Shown here: piece after piece, positions 9,912-23,843 of the stretch
Layout: each line of letters opens with the position of its first letter
Numbering within the stretch: position 1 is the first letter of the stretch
Assembly (NCBI RefSeq): GCF_932526225.1
Contig: NC_064045.1
Location: 1,116,001-1,180,000 of the forward strand
Length of the DNA: 64,000 bases
Reading direction: 5' to 3'
Source: Nematostella vectensis
Lineage: Eukaryota > Cnidaria > Anthozoa > Actiniaria > Edwardsiidae
Translations under genes and position numbers: made by a program
Notes under the pieces: generated by a model
Databases searched by the model: none
What the model was told of the DNA's origin: nothing
What the model saw: only the letters and a program-made list of their open reading frames with translations

Positions 9912-11770
9912 GAGTCTCCAGAAGGACTTTGAAGGCTGTTCCAAAACTGTGCTTATTATACATGTACGACCTACTTTGGGTTTAGAAGTTTGTGAGAAGT
10001 CATTGAATATCTTATTCGGTTTTGATTCTCTGGTTACTGACAAGTCCTGGTGCAGGTGCCAATGGCCAGATTAGAAGAATTCTGGGCTCTTGTCAAAGTC
10101 GTATTCGTTTTTTATTTTTCGGTGTATTGAATAGTCCACATAGTGTTCTTTGTTGAAGGGAAGTCTCAAAACTTCTGGGTTGGACCGCATATGGTACTTT
10201 TAAGAGCCTCTCGAGAGAACAAGCCTTATCTAGATTTTTTTGGTCCGTCCTGTCACGCCCAGGGCATGCACAAACACGTGAGGGCACCAACCCCCATCAC
10301 TTTTGTAATGGTCCTTCTTCCTTATCACAAGTCTGCTACTCAAAACATTATGTGGTGTCATGGAGTAATGTACTCTTACATGAGAGAGAAAGCGTCTTTT
10401 GTTTTAATTTTATATTGAAACCTGAGTCAACAGGTGTAAAGTGTATTAACACTAGCTTTACACCTGTAAAATATCAGCAACTATCTGTGATAGAAGTGGC
10501 TGGCGTAAAGACAGCTTGGCTTGCTTGAATCTCTGCCTTGTATTTGGATAGAACTAGTTCTTTGATCTCGAACGGGTAAAGGGGCCCATGCAGGTTATTT
10601 TTTTTCACGATATACACCTTATAATTATAATTGATGTCCATCGCAATCCCTGCTTCCTAAAGTTAGAGCCTAGTGCACCACTCGAGTCCAATGGACTCCG
10701 AGAAATTTAAAAATTCATACTGCTAGTTTTGCCGCTGTTAATTTAACATATACCATTGTCTGGTGTTGCAAATAAATAATAAGAGATACTTTATACATTT
10801 CAATATATACAGAAATACTTTATATATTAATATAATATAAGAGTCTCCAGAGGGACTTTGAAGGCTGTTCCAAAAATGTGCTTATTATACATGTACGACC
10901 TACTTTGGGTTTAGAAGTTTGTGAGAAGTCATTGAATATCTTATTCGGTTTTGATTTATCTGGTGTACTGACTAGTCCTGGTGCAGGTGCCAATGGCCAG
11001 ATTAGAAGAGTTCTGGGCTCTTGTCAAAGTCGTATTGGTTTTTTTATTTTTCGGTGTATTGAATAGTCCACATGGTGTTCTTTGTTAAAGGGAAGTCTCA
11101 AAACTTCTGGGTTGGACCGCATATGGTACTTCTAAGAGCCTCTCGAGAGAACCAGCCTTATCTAGATTTTTTTGGTCCGTCCTGTCACGCCCAGGTCATG
11201 CACAAACACGTGTGGGCCGCACCCACCATCACTTTTGTAATGGTCCCTCTTCCTTATCACAAGTCTGGTACTCTTAACATTATGTGGTGTCATGGAGTAA
11301 TGTACTCTTACATGAGAGAGAAAGCGTCTTTTGTTTTAATTTTATATTGAAACCTGTGTCAACAGGTGTAAAGTGTATTAACACTAGCTTTACACCTATA
11401 AAATATCAACAACTATCTGTGATAGAAGTGGCTGGCGTAATGACAGCTTGGCTTGCTTGAATCTGTCTTGTATTTGGCTAGAACTAGTTCTTTGATCTCG
11501 AACGGGTAAAGAGGCCCATGCAGGTTATTTTTTTTCACGATATACACCTTATAATTATAATTGATGTCCATCGCAATCCCTGCTTCCTAAAGTTAGAGCC
11601 TAGTGCACCACTGGAGTCTAATGGACTCCGAGAAATTTAAAAATGCATACTGCTAGTTTTGCCGCTGTTAATTTATCATATACCATTGTCTGGTCTCGCA
11701 AATAAATAATAAGAGATACATTATATATTTCAATATATACAGAAATACTTTATATATTAATATAATATAA
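9912..11770 (+). repeat. Units 8 (class C) and 9 (class A)
   Basis: Unit 8 (9912-10840) has 'gaattctgg', 'cacatagtg' and the core 'gagggcaccaaccccca', which together define class C and recur in units 17, 19 and 61. Unit 9 (10841-11770) is class A with 'gtattggtttttttattttt', and its 3' part matches unit 1. Confidence 0.93.
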
Positions 11771-12695
11771 GAGTCTCCAGAGGGACTTTGAAGGCTGTTC
11801 CAAAACTGTGCTTATTATACATGTACGACCTACTTTGGGTTTAGAAGTTTGTGAGAAGTCATTGAATATCTTATTCGGTTTTGATTCTCTGGTTACTGAC
11901 AAATCCTGGTGCAGGTGCCAATGGCCAGATTAGAAGAGTTCTGGGCTCTTGTCAAAGTCGTATTCGTTTTTTATTTTTCGGTGTATTGAATAGTCCACAT
12001 GGTGTTCTTTGTTAAAGGGAAGTCTCAAAACTTCTGGGTTGGACCGCATATGGTACTTCTAAGAGCCTCTCGAGAGAACCAGCCTTATCTAGATTTTTTG
12101 GTCCGTCCTGTCACGCCCAGGGCATGCACAAACACGTGTGGGCACCAACCCCTATCACTTTTGTAATGGTCCTTCTTCCCTATCACAAGTCTGCTACTCA
12201 TAACATTATGTGGTGTCATGGAGTAATGTACTCTTTTATGAGAGAGAAAGCGTCTTTTGTTTTAATTTTATATTGAAACCTGTGTCAACAGGTGTAAAGT
12301 GTATTAACACTAGCTTTACACCTATAAAATATCAACAACTATCTGTGATAGAAGTGGCTGGCGTAATGACAGCTTGGCTTGCTTGAATCTGCCTTGTATT
12401 TGGCTAGAACTAGTTCTTTGATCTCAAACGGGTAAAGGGGCCCATGCAGGTTATTTTTTTCACGATATACACCTTATAATTATAATTGATGTCCATCGCA
12501 ATCCCTGCTTCCTAAAGTTAGAGCCTAGTGCACCACTGGAGTCCAATGGACTCCGAGAAATTTAAAAATGCATACTGCTAGTTTTGCCGCTGTTAATTTA
12601 TCATATACCATTGTCTGGTCTCGCAAATAAATAATAAGAGATACATTATATATTTCAATATATACAGAAATACTTTATATATTAATATAATATAA
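11771..12695 (+). repeat. Unit 10, hybrid with broken 92-codon frame
   Basis: L1 left part, class A middle, class B core, then a class A-like 3' half. The T-run after 'tctaga' has six T instead of seven (near 12093), which shifts the 92-codon frame. 'ctcttttatgag' replaces 'ctcttacatgag'. Confidence 0.93.
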
Positions 12696-14547
12696 GAGTC
12701 TCCAGAGGGACTTTGAAGGCTGTTCCAAAACTGTGCTTATTATACATGTACGACCTACTTTGGGTTTAGAAGTTTGTGAGAAGTCATTGAATATCTTATT
12801 CGGTTTTGATTCTCTGGTTACTGACAAGTCCTGGTGCAGGTGCTAATGGCCAGATTAGAAGAGTTCTGGGCTCTTGTCAAAGTCGTATTCGTTTTTTTTT
12901 TTTGGTGTTTTGAATAGTCCACATGGTGTTCTTTGTTGAAGGGAAGTCTCAAAACTTCTGGGTTGGACCGCATGTGGTACTTCTAAGAGCCTCTCGAGAG
13001 AACAAGCCTTATCTAGATTTTTTTGGTCCGTCCTGTCACGCCCAGGGCATGCACAAACACGTGTGGGCACCAACCCCTATCACTTTTGTAATGGTCCTTC
13101 TTCCCTATCACAAGTCTGCTACTCATAACATTATGTGGTGTCATGGAGTAATGTACTCTTACATGAGAGAGAAAGCGTCTTTTGTTTTAATTTTATATTG
13201 AAACCTGTGTCAACAGGTGTAAAGTGTATTAACACTAGCTTTACACCTATAAAATATCAACAACTATCTGTGATAGAAGTGGCTGGCGTAATGACAGCTT
13301 GGCTTGCTTGAATCTGCCTTGTATTTGGCTAGAACTAGTTCTTTGATCTCAAACGGGTAAAGGGGCCCATGCAGGTTATTTTTTTTCACGATATACACCT
13401 TATAATTATAATTGATGTCCATCGCAATCCCTGCTTCCTAAAGTTAGAGCCTAGTGCACCACTGGAGTCCAATGGACTCCGAGAAATTTAAAAATGCATA
13501 CTGCTAGTTTTGCCGCTGTTAATTTATCATATACCATTGTCTGGTCTCGCAAATAAATAATAAGAGATACATTATATATTTCAATATATACAGAAATACT
13601 TTATATATTAATATAATATAAGAGTCTCCAGAGGGACTTTGAAGGCTGTTCCAAAACTGTGCTTATTATACATGTACGACCTACTTTGGGTTTAGAAGTT
13701 TGTGAGAAGTCATTGAATATCTTATTCGGTTTTGATTCTCTGGTTACTGACAAGTCCTGGTGCAGGTGCTAATGGCCAGATTAGAAGAGTTCTGGGCTCT
13801 TGTCAAAGTCGTATTCGTTTTTTTTTTTTGGTGTTTTGAATAGTCCACATGGTGTTCTTTGTTGAAGGGAAGTCTCAAAACTTCTGGGTTGGACCGCATG
13901 TGGTACTTCTAAGAGCCTCTCGAGAGAACAAGCCTTATCTAGATTTTTTTGGTCCGTCCTGTCACGCCCAGGGCATGCACAAACACGTGTGGGCACCAAC
14001 CCCTATCACTTTTGTAATGGTCCTTCTTCCCTATCACAAGTCTGCTACTCATAACATTATGTGGTGTCATGGAGTAATGTACTCTTACATGAGAGAGAAA
14101 GCGTCTTTTGTTTTAATTTTATATTGAAACCTGTGTCAACAGGTGTAAAGTGTATTAACACTAGCTTTACACCTATAAAATATCAACAACTATCTGTGAT
14201 AGAAGTGGCTGGCGTAATGACAGCTTGGCTTGCTTGAATCTGCCTTGTATTTGGCTAGAACTAGTTCTTTGATCTCAAACGGGTAAAGGGGCCCATGCAG
14301 GTTATTTTTTTTCACGATATACACCTTATAATTATAATTGATGTCCATCGCAATCCCTGCTTCCTAAAGTTAGAGCCTAGTGCACCACTGGAGTCCAATG
14401 GACTCCGAGAAATTTAAAAATGCATACTGCTAGTTTTGCCGCTGTTAATTTATCATATACCATTGTCTGGTCTCGCAAATAAATAATAAGAGATACATTA
14501 TATATTTCAATATATACAGAAATACTTTATATATTAATATAATATAA
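12696..14547 (+). repeat. Units 11 and 12, near-identical tandem pair
   Basis: Each is 926 bp, and they look identical apart from a difference in the poly-T tract (near 12892 and 13819). Both combine a class B left and middle with 'ctcttacatg' and 'cctataaaat' on the right, and share 'gatctcaaacggg'. This is the clearest very recent single-unit duplication in the window. Confidence 0.94.
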
Positions 14548-16404
14548 GAGTCTCCAGAGGGACTTTGAAGGCTGTTCCAAAACTGTGCTTATTATACATG
14601 TACGACCTACTTTGGGTTTAGAAGTTTGTGAGAAGTCATTGAATATCTTATTCGGTTTTGATTCTCTGGTTACTGACAAGTCCTGGTGCAGGTGCTAATG
14701 GCCAGATTAGAAGAGTTCTGGGCTCTTGTCAAAGTCGTATTCGTTTTTTTTTTGGTGTTTTGAATAGTCCACATGGTGTTCTTTGTTGAAGGGAAGTCTC
14801 AAAACTTCTGGGTTGGACCGCATGTGGTACTTCTAAGAGCCTCTCGAGAGAACAAGCCTTATCTAGATTTTTTTGGTCCGTCCTGTCACGCCCAGGGCAT
14901 GCACAAACACGTGTGGGCACCAACCCCTATCACTTTTGTAATGGTCCTTCTTCCCTATCACAAGTCTGCTACTCATAACATTATGTGGTGTCATGGAGTA
15001 ATGTACTCTAACATGAGAGAGAAAGCGTCTTTTGTTTTAATTTTATATTGAAACCTGTGTCAACAGGTGTAAAGTGTATTAACACTAGCTTTACACCTGT
15101 AAAATATCAGCAACTATCTGTGATAGAAGTGGCTGGCGTAATGACAGCTTGGCTTGCTTGAATCTCTGCCTTGTATTTGGCTAGAACTAGTTCTTTGATC
15201 TCGAACGGGTAAAGGGGCTAATGCAGGTTATTTTTTTTTACGATATACACCTTATAATTATAATTGATGTCCATCGCAATCCCTGCTTCCTAAAGTTAGA
15301 GCCTAGTGCACCACTGGAGTCCAATGGACTCCGTGAAATTTAAAAATGCATACCGCTAGTTTTGCCGCTGTTAATTTATCATATACCATTGTTTGGTCTC
15401 GCAAATAAATAATAAGAGATACATTATATATTTCAATATATACAGCAATACTTTATATGTTAATATAATATAAGAGTCTCCAGAGGGACTTTGAAGGCTG
15501 TTCCAAAACTGTGCTTATTATACATGTACGACCTACTTTGGGTTTAGAAGTTTGTGAGAAGTCATTGAATATCTTATTCGGTTTTGATTCTCTGGTTACT
15601 GACAAGTCCTGGTGCAGGTGCCAATGGCCAGATTAGAAGAATTCTGGGCTCTTGTCAAAGTCGTATTCGTTTTTTATTTTTAGGTGTATTGAATAGTCCA
15701 CATAGGGTTCTTTGTTGAAGGGAAGTCTCAAAACTTTTGGGTTGGACGGCATATGGTACTTCTAAGAGCCTCTCGAGAGAACAAGCCTTATCTAGATTTT
15801 TTTTGGTCCGTCCTGTCACGCCCAGGGCATGCACAAACACGTGTGGGCCTCACCCCCCATCACTTTTGTAATGGTCCCTCTTCCTTATCACAAGTCTGCT
15901 ACTCATAACATTATGTGGTGTCATGGAGTAATGTACTCTTACATGAGAGAGAAAGCGTCTTTTGTTTTAATTTTATATTGAAACCTGAGTCAACAGGTGT
16001 AAAGTGTATTAACACTAGCTTTACACCTGTAAAATATCAGCAACTATCTGTGCTAGAAGTGGCTGGCGTAAAGACAGCTTGGCTTGCTTGAATCTCTGCC
16101 TTGTATTTGGATAGAACTAGTTCTTTGATCTCGAACGGATAAAGGGGCCCATGCAGGTTATTTTTTTTCACGATATACACCTTATAATTATAATTGATGT
16201 CCATCGCAATCCCTGCTTCCTAAAGTTAGAGCCTAGTGCACCACTGGAGTCCAATGGACTCCAAGAAATTTAAAAATTCATACTGCTAGTTTTGCCGCTT
16301 TTAATTTAACATATACAAATTGTCTGGTCTTGCAAATAAATAATAAGAGATACTTTATACATTTCAATATATACAGAAATACTTTATATATTAATATAAT
16401 ATAA
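14548..16404 (+). repeat. Units 13 (class B) and 14 (frame-broken class C/D)
   Basis: Unit 13 (14548-15473) starts as a copy of units 11-12 but changes to 'ctctaacatg' and 'cctgtaaaat'. Unit 14 (15474-16404) has eight T after 'tctaga' (near 15798), which shifts the 92-codon frame, 'catagggttc' in place of 'catagtgttc', and the class D core 'cctcaccccccatc'. Confidence 0.93.
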
Positions 16405-17333
16405 GAGTCTCCAGAGGGACTTTGAAGGCTGTTCCAAAAATGTGCTTATTATACATGTACGACCTACTTTGGGTTTAGAAGTTTGTGAGAAGTCATTGAA
16501 TATCTTATTCGGTTTTGATTTATCTGGTGTACTGACTAGTCCCGGTGCAGGTGCCAATGGCCAGATTAGAAGAGTTCTGGGCTCTTGTCAAAGTCGTATT
16601 CGTTTTTTATTTTTCGGTGTATTGAATAGTCCACATGGTGTTCTTTGTTAAAGGGAAGTCTCAAAACTTCTGGGTTGGACCGCATATGGTACTTCTAAGA
16701 GCCTCTCGAGAGAACCAGCCTTATCTAGATTTTTTTGGTCCGTCCTGTCACGCCCAGGGCATGCACAAACACGTGTGGGCCGCACCCACCATCACTTTTG
16801 TAATGGTCCCTCTTCCTTATCACAAGTCTGGTACTCTTAACATTATGTGGTGTCATGGAGTAATGTACTCTTACATGAGAGAGAAAGCGTCTTTTGTTTT
16901 AATTTTATATTGAAACCTGTGTCAACAGGTGTAAAGTGTATTAACACTAGCTTTACACCTATAAAATATCAACGACTATCTGTGATAGAAGTGGCTGGCG
17001 TAATGACAGCTTGGCTTGCTTGAATCTGCCTTGTATTTGGCTAGAACTAGTTCTTTGATCTCGAACGGGTAAAGGGGCCCATGCAGGTTATTTTTTTTCA
17101 CGATATACACCTTATAATTATAATTGATGTCCATCGCAATCCCTGCTTCCTAAAGTTAGAGCCTAGTGCACCACTGGAGTCCAATGGACTCCGAGAAATT
17201 TAAAAATGCATACTGCTAGTTTTGCCGCTGTTAATTTATCATATACCATTGTCTGGTCTCGCAAATAAATAATAAGAGATACATTATATATTTCAATATA
17301 TACAGAAATACTTTATATATTAATATAATATAA
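16405..17333 (+). repeat. Unit 15, class A
   Basis: L2 left part with 'cccggtgcagg' (most units have 'cctggtgcagg'), the core 'ccgcacccaccatc', TATA-like 'cctataaaat', and 'caacgactat', a spelling otherwise seen in the LINE-bearing units 54, 57 and 59. Confidence 0.93.
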
Positions 17334-20121
17334 GAGTCTCCAGAAGGACTTTGAAGGCTGTTCCAAAACTGTGCTTATTATACATGTACGACCTACTTTG
17401 GGTTTAGAAGTATGTGAGAAGTCATTGAATATCTTATTCGGTTTTGATTCTCTGGTTACTGACAAGTCCTGGTGCAGGTGCTAATGGCCAGATTAGAAGA
17501 GTTCTGGGCTCTTGTCAAAGTCGTATTCGTTTTTTTTTTTCGGTGTTTTGAATAGTCCACATGGTGTTCTTTGTTGAAGGGAAGTCTCAAAACTTCTGGG
17601 TTGGACCGCATGTGGTACTTCTAAGAGCCTCTCGAGAGAACAAGCCTTATCTAGATTTTTTTGGTCCGTCCTGTCACGCCCAGGGCATGCACAAACACGT
17701 GTGGGCACCGACCCCTATCACTTTTGTAATGGTCCTTCTTCCCTATCACAAGTCTGCTACTCATAACATTATGTGGTGTCATAGAGTAATGTACTCTAAC
17801 ATGAGAGAGAAAGCGTCTTTTGTTTTCATTTTATATTGAAACCTGTGTCAACAGGTGTAAAGTGTATTAACACTAGCTTTACACCTGTAAAATATCAGCA
17901 ACTATCTGTGATAGAAGTGGCTGGCGTAATGACAGCTTGGCTTGCTTGAATCTCTGCCTTGTATTTGGCTAGAACTAGTTCTTTGATCTCGAACGGGTAA
18001 AGGGGCCCATGCAGGTAATTTTTTTTCACGATATACACCTTATAATTATAATTGATGTCCATCGCAATCCCTGCTTCCTAAAGTTAGAGCCTAGTGCACC
18101 ACTGGAGTCCAATGGACTCCGTGAAATTTAAAAATGCATACCGCTAGTTTTGCCGCTGTTAATTTATCATATACCATTGTCTGGTCTCGCAAATAAATAA
18201 TAAGAGATACATTATATATTTCAATATATACAGAAATACTTTATATGTTAATATAATATAAGAGTCTCCAGAGGGACTTTGAAGGCTGTTCCAAAACTGT
18301 GCTTATTATACATGTACGACCTACTTTGGGTTTAGAAGTTTGTGAGAAGTCATTGAATATCTTATTCGGTTTTGATTCTCTGGTTACTGACAAGTCCTGG
18401 TGCAGGTGCCAATGGCCAGATTAGAAGAATTCTGGGCTCTTGTCAAAGTCGTATTCGTTTTTTATTTTTCGGTGTATTGAATAGTCCACATAGTGTTCTT
18501 TGTTGAAGGGAAGTCTCAAAACTTCTGGGTTGGACCGCATATGGTACTTTTAAGAGCCTCTCGAGAGAACAAGCCTTATCTAGATTTTTTTGGTCCGTCC
18601 TGTCACGCCCAGGGCATGCACAAACACGTGAGGGCACCAACCCCCATCACTTTTGTAATGGTCCTTCTTCCTTATCACAAGTCTGCTACTCATAACATTA
18701 TGTGGTGTCATGGAGTAATGTACTCTTACATGAGAGAGAAAGCGTCTTTTGTTTTAATTTTATATTGAAACCTGAGTCAACAGGTGTAAAGTGTATTAAC
18801 ACTAGCTTTACACCTGTAAAATATCAGCAACTATCTGTGATAGAAGTGGCTGGCGTAAAGACAGCTTGGCTTGCTTGAATCTCTGCCTTGTATTTGGATA
18901 GAACTAGTTCTTTGATCTCGAACGGGTAAAGGGGCCCATGCAGGTTATTTTTTTTCACGATATACACCTTATAATTATAATTGATGTCCATCGCAATCCC
19001 TGCTTCCTAAAGTTAGAGCCTAGTGCACCACTGGAGTCCAATGGACTCCGAGAAATTTAAAAATTCATACTGCTAGTTTTGCCGCTGTTAATTTAACATA
19101 TACCATTGTCTGGTCTTGCAAATAAATAATAAGAGATACTTTATACATTTCAATATATACAGAAATACTTTATATATTAATATAATATAAGAGTCTCCAG
19201 AGGGACTTTGAAGGCTGTTCCAAAACTGTGCTTATTATACATGTACGACCTACTTTGGGTTTAGAAGTTTGTGAGAAGTCATTGAATATCTTATTCGGTT
19301 TTGATTCTCTGGTGTACTGACTAGTCCTGGTGCAGGTGCTAATGGCCAGATTAGAAGAGTTCTGGGCTCTTGTCAAAGTCGTATTCGTTTTTTTATTTTT
19401 CGGTGTTTTGAATAGTCCACATGGTGTTCTTTGTTAAAGGGAAGTCTCAAAACTTCTGGGTTGGACCGCATATGGTACTTCTAAGAGCCTCTCGAGAGAA
19501 CCAGCCTTATCTAGATTTTTTTGGTCCGTCCTGTCACGCCCAGGGCATGCACAAACACGTGTGGGCCGCACCCACCATCACTTTTGTAATGGTCCCTCTT
19601 CCTTATCACAAGTCTGGTACTCTTAACATTATGTGGTGTCATGGAGTAATGTACTCTAACATGAGAGAGAAAGCGTCTTTTGTTTTCATTTTATATTGAA
19701 ACCTGTGTCAACAGGTGTAAAGTGTATTAACACTAGCTTTACACCTGTAAAATATCAGCAACTATCTGTGATAGAAGTGGCTGGCGTAATGACAGCTTGG
19801 CTTGCTTGAATCTCTGCCTTGTATTTGGCTAGAACTAGTTCTTTGATCTCAAACGGGTAAAGGGGCCCATGCAGGTTATTTTTTTTCACGATATACACCT
19901 TATAATTATAATTGATGTCCATCGCAATCCCTGCTTCCTAAAGTTAGAGCCTAGTGCACCACTGGAGTCCAATGGACTCCGTGAAATTTAAAAATGCATA
20001 CCGCTAGTTTTGCCGCTGTTAATTTATCATATACCATTGTCTGGTCTCGCAAATAAATAATAAGAGATACATTATATATTTCAATATATACAGAAATACT
20101 TTATATGTTAATATAATATAA
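17334..20121 (+). repeat. Units 16-18, long-range duplicated trimer (left copy)
   Basis: Order is class B (with 'agaagtatgtg', 'caccgacccc', 'catagagtaatg', 'gttttcatttt'), class C, then an L3/A mosaic. The same three classes with the same private spellings recur at 60280-63050. Each unit start is offset by 42945-42946 bp. Confidence 0.92.
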
Positions 20122-23100
20122 GAGTCTCCAGAGGGACTTTGAAGGCTGTTCCAAAACTGTGCTTATTATACATGTACGACCTACTTTGGGTTTAGAAGTT
20201 TGTGAGAAGTCATTGAATATCTTATTCGGTTTTGATTCTCTGGTTACTGACAAGTCCTGGTGCAGGTGCCAATGGCCAGATTAGAAGAATTCTGGGCTCT
20301 TGTCAAAGTCGTATTCGTTTTTTATTTTTCGGTGTATTGAATAGTCCACATAGTGTTCTTTGTTGAAGGGAAGTCTCAAAACTTCTGGGTTGAACCGCAT
20401 ATGGTACTTTTAAGAGCCTCTCGAGAGAACCAGCCTTATCTAGATTTTTTTGGTCCGTCCTGTCACGCCCAGGGCATGCACAAACACGTGAGGGCACCAA
20501 CCCCCATCACTTTTGTAATGGTCCTTCTTCCTTATCACAAGTCTGCTACTCAAAACATTATGTGGTGTCATGGAGTAATGTACTCTTACATGAGAGAGAA
20601 AGCGTCTTTTGTTTTAATTTTATATTGAAACCTGAGTCAACAGGTGTAAAGTGTATTAACACTAGCTTTACACCTGTAAAATATCAGCAACTATCTGTGA
20701 TAGAAGTGGCTGGCGTAAAGACAGCTTGGCTTGCTTGAATCTCTGCCTTGTATTTGGATAGAACTAGTTCTTTGATCTCGAACGGGTAAAGGGGCCCATG
20801 CAGGTTATTTTTTTTCACGATATACACCTTATAATTATAATTGATGTCCATCGCAATCCCTGCTTCCTAAAGTTAGAGCCTAGTGCACCACTGGAGTCCA
20901 ATGGACTCCGAGAAATTTAAAAATTCATACTGCTAGTTTTGCCGCTGTTAATTTAACATATACCATTGTCTGGTGTTGCAAATAAATAATAAGAGATACT
21001 TTATACATTTCAATATATACAGAAATACTTTATATATTAATATAATATATGAGTCTCCAGAGGGACTTTGAAGGCTGTTCCAAAAATGTGCTTATTATAC
21101 ATGTACGACCTACTTTGGGTTTAGAAGTTTGTGAGAAGTCATTGAATATCTTATTCGGTTTTGATTCTCTGGTGTACTGACTAGTCCTGGTGCAGGTGCC
21201 AATGGCCAGATTAGAAGAGTTCTGGGCTCTTGTCAAAGTCGTATTCGTTTTTTTTTTCGGTGTATTGAATAGTCCACATGGTGTTCTTTGTTGAAGGGAA
21301 GTCTCAAAACTTCTGGGTTGGACCGCATATGGTACTTCTAAGAGCCTCTCGAGAGAACAAGCCTTATCTAGATTTTTTTGGTCCGTCCTGTCACGCCCAG
21401 GGCATGCACAAACACGTATGGGCCTCACCCCCCATCACTTTTGTAATGGTCCCTCTTCCTTATCACAAGTCTGCTACTCATAACATTATGTGGTGTCATG
21501 GAGTAATGTACTCTTACATGAGAGAGAAAGCGTCTTTTGTTTTAATTTTATATTGAAACCTGAGTCAACAGGTGTAAAGTGTATTAACACTAGCTTTACA
21601 CCTGTAAAATATCAGCAACTATCTGTGATAGAAGTGGCTGGCGTAATGACAGCTTGGCTTGCTTGAATCTCTGCCTTGTATTTGGATAGAACTAGTTCTT
21701 TGATCTCGAACGGGTAAAGGGGCCCATGCAGGCTATTTTTTTTCACGATATACACCTTATAATTATAATTGATGTCAACCGCAATCCCTGCTTCCTAAAG
21801 TTAGAGCCTAGTGCACCACTGGAGTCCAATGGACTCCGAGAAATTTAAAAATGCATACTGCTAGTTTTGCCGCTGTTAATTTAACATATACCATTGTCTG
21901 GTGTTGCAAATAAATAATAAGAGATACTTTATACATTTCAATATATACAGAAATACTTTATATATTAATATAATATAAGAGTCTCCAGAGGGACTTTGAA
22001 GGCTGTTCCAAAAATGTGCTTATTATACATGTACGACCTATTTTGGGTTTAGAAGTTTGTGAGAAGTCATTGAATATCTTATTCGGTTTTGATTTATCTG
22101 GTGTACTGACTAGTCCTGGTGCAGGTGCCAATGGCCAGATTAGAAGAGTTCTGGGCTCTTGTCAAAGTCGTATTTCTTTTTTTATTTTTCGGTGTATTGA
22201 ATAGTCCACATGGTGTTCTTTGTTAAAGGGAAGTCTCAAAACTTCTGGGTTGGACCGCATATGATACTTCTAAGAGCCTCTCGAGAGAACCAGCCTTATC
22301 TAGATTTTTTTGGTCCGTCCTGTCACGCCCAGGGCATGCACAAACACGTGTGGGCCGCACCCACCATCACTTTTGCAATGATCCCTCTTCCTTATCACAA
22401 GTCTGGTACTCTTAACATTATGTGGTGTCATGGAGTAATGTACTCTTACATGAGAGAGAAAGCGTCTTTTGTTTTCATTTTATATTGAAACCTGTGTCAA
22501 CAGGTGTAAAGTGTATTAACACTAGCTTTACACCTGTAAAATATTAACAACTATCTGTGATAGAAGTGGCTGGCGTAATGACAGCTTGGCTTGCTTGAAT
22601 CTCTGCCTTGTATTTGGATAGAACTAGTTCTTTGATCTCGAACGGGTAAAGGGGCCCATGCAGGCTATTTTATTTCACGATATACACCTTATAATTATAA
22701 TTGATGTCCACCGCAATCCCTGCTTCCTAAAGTTAGAGCCTAGTGCACCACTGGAGTCCAATGGACTCCGAGAAATTTAAAAATTCATACTGCTAGTTTT
22801 GCCGCTGTTAATTTAACATATACCATTGTCTGATCTTGCAAATAAATAATAAGAGATACTTTATACATTTCAATATATACAGAAATACTTTGTATATTAA
22901 TATAATATAAGAGTCTCCAGAGGGACTTTGAAGGCTGTTCCAAAAATGTGCTTATTATACATGTACGACCTACTTTGGGTTTAGAAGTTTGTGAGAAGTC
23001 ATTGAATATCTTATTCGGTTTTGATTCTCTGGTGTACTGACTAGTCCTGGTGCAGGTGCCAATGGCCAGATTAGAAGAGTTCTGGGCTCTTGTCAAAGTC

Positions 23101-23843
23101 GTATTAGTTTTTTTATTTTTCGGTGTATTGAATAGTCCACATGGTGTTCTTTGTTGAAGGGAAGTCTCAAAACTTCTGGGTTGGACCGCATATGGTACTT
23201 CTAAGAGCCTCTCGAGAGAACCAGCCTTATCTAGATTTTTTTGGTCCGTCCTGTCACGCCCAGGGCATGCACAAACACGTGTGGGCCTCACCCCCCATCA
23301 CTTTTGTAATGGTCCCTCTTCCTTATCACAAGTCTGCTACTCATAACATTATGTGGTGTCATGGAGTAATGTACTCTTACATGAGAGAGAAAGCGTCTTT
23401 TGTTTTAATTTTATATTGAAACCTGAGTCAACAGGTGTAAAGTGTATTAACACTAGCTTTACACCTGTAAAATATCAGCAACTATCTGTGATAGAAGTGG
23501 CTGGCGTAAAGACAGCTTGGCTTGCTTGAATCTCTGCCTTGTATTTGGATAGAACTAGTTCTTTGATCTCGAACGGGTAAAGGGGCCCATGCAGGTTATT
23601 TTTTTTTTCACGATATACACCTTATAATTATAATTGATGTCCATCGCAATCCCTGCTTCCTAAAGTTAGAGCCTAGTGCACCACTGGAGTCCAATGGACT
23701 CCGAGAAATTTAAAAATTGATACTGCTAGTTTTGCCGCTGTTAATTTAACATATACCATTGTCTGGTGTTGCAAATAAATAATAAGAGATACTTTATACA
23801 TTTCAATATATACAGAAATACTTTATATATTAATAAAATATAA
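20122..23843 (+). repeat. Units 19-22: C, D, A-prime-like, D
   Basis: Unit 19 is class C with 'gttgaaccgc'. Units 20 and 22 are class D (L3 marker, core 'cctcaccccccatc', 'cctgagtcaac') and are 1860 bp apart. Between them lies unit 21, with 'catatgatac' and 'caatgatccc', an early form of the A-prime class. Unit 20's start is preceded by 'atatatgag' in place of 'atataagag'. Long minus-strand open frames (21030-21428 and 22785-23291) occur here, but only because a few stop codons are absent in these copies. Confidence 0.92.

Noticed and set aside
22785-23291. Minus-strand 168-codon open frame (and similar 132-codon frame at 21030-21428)
   Set aside because: These frames are antisense to the unit, shadow the plus-strand frame in part, and are open only in a few copies. 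In most units the same frame is interrupted. No recognisable family.
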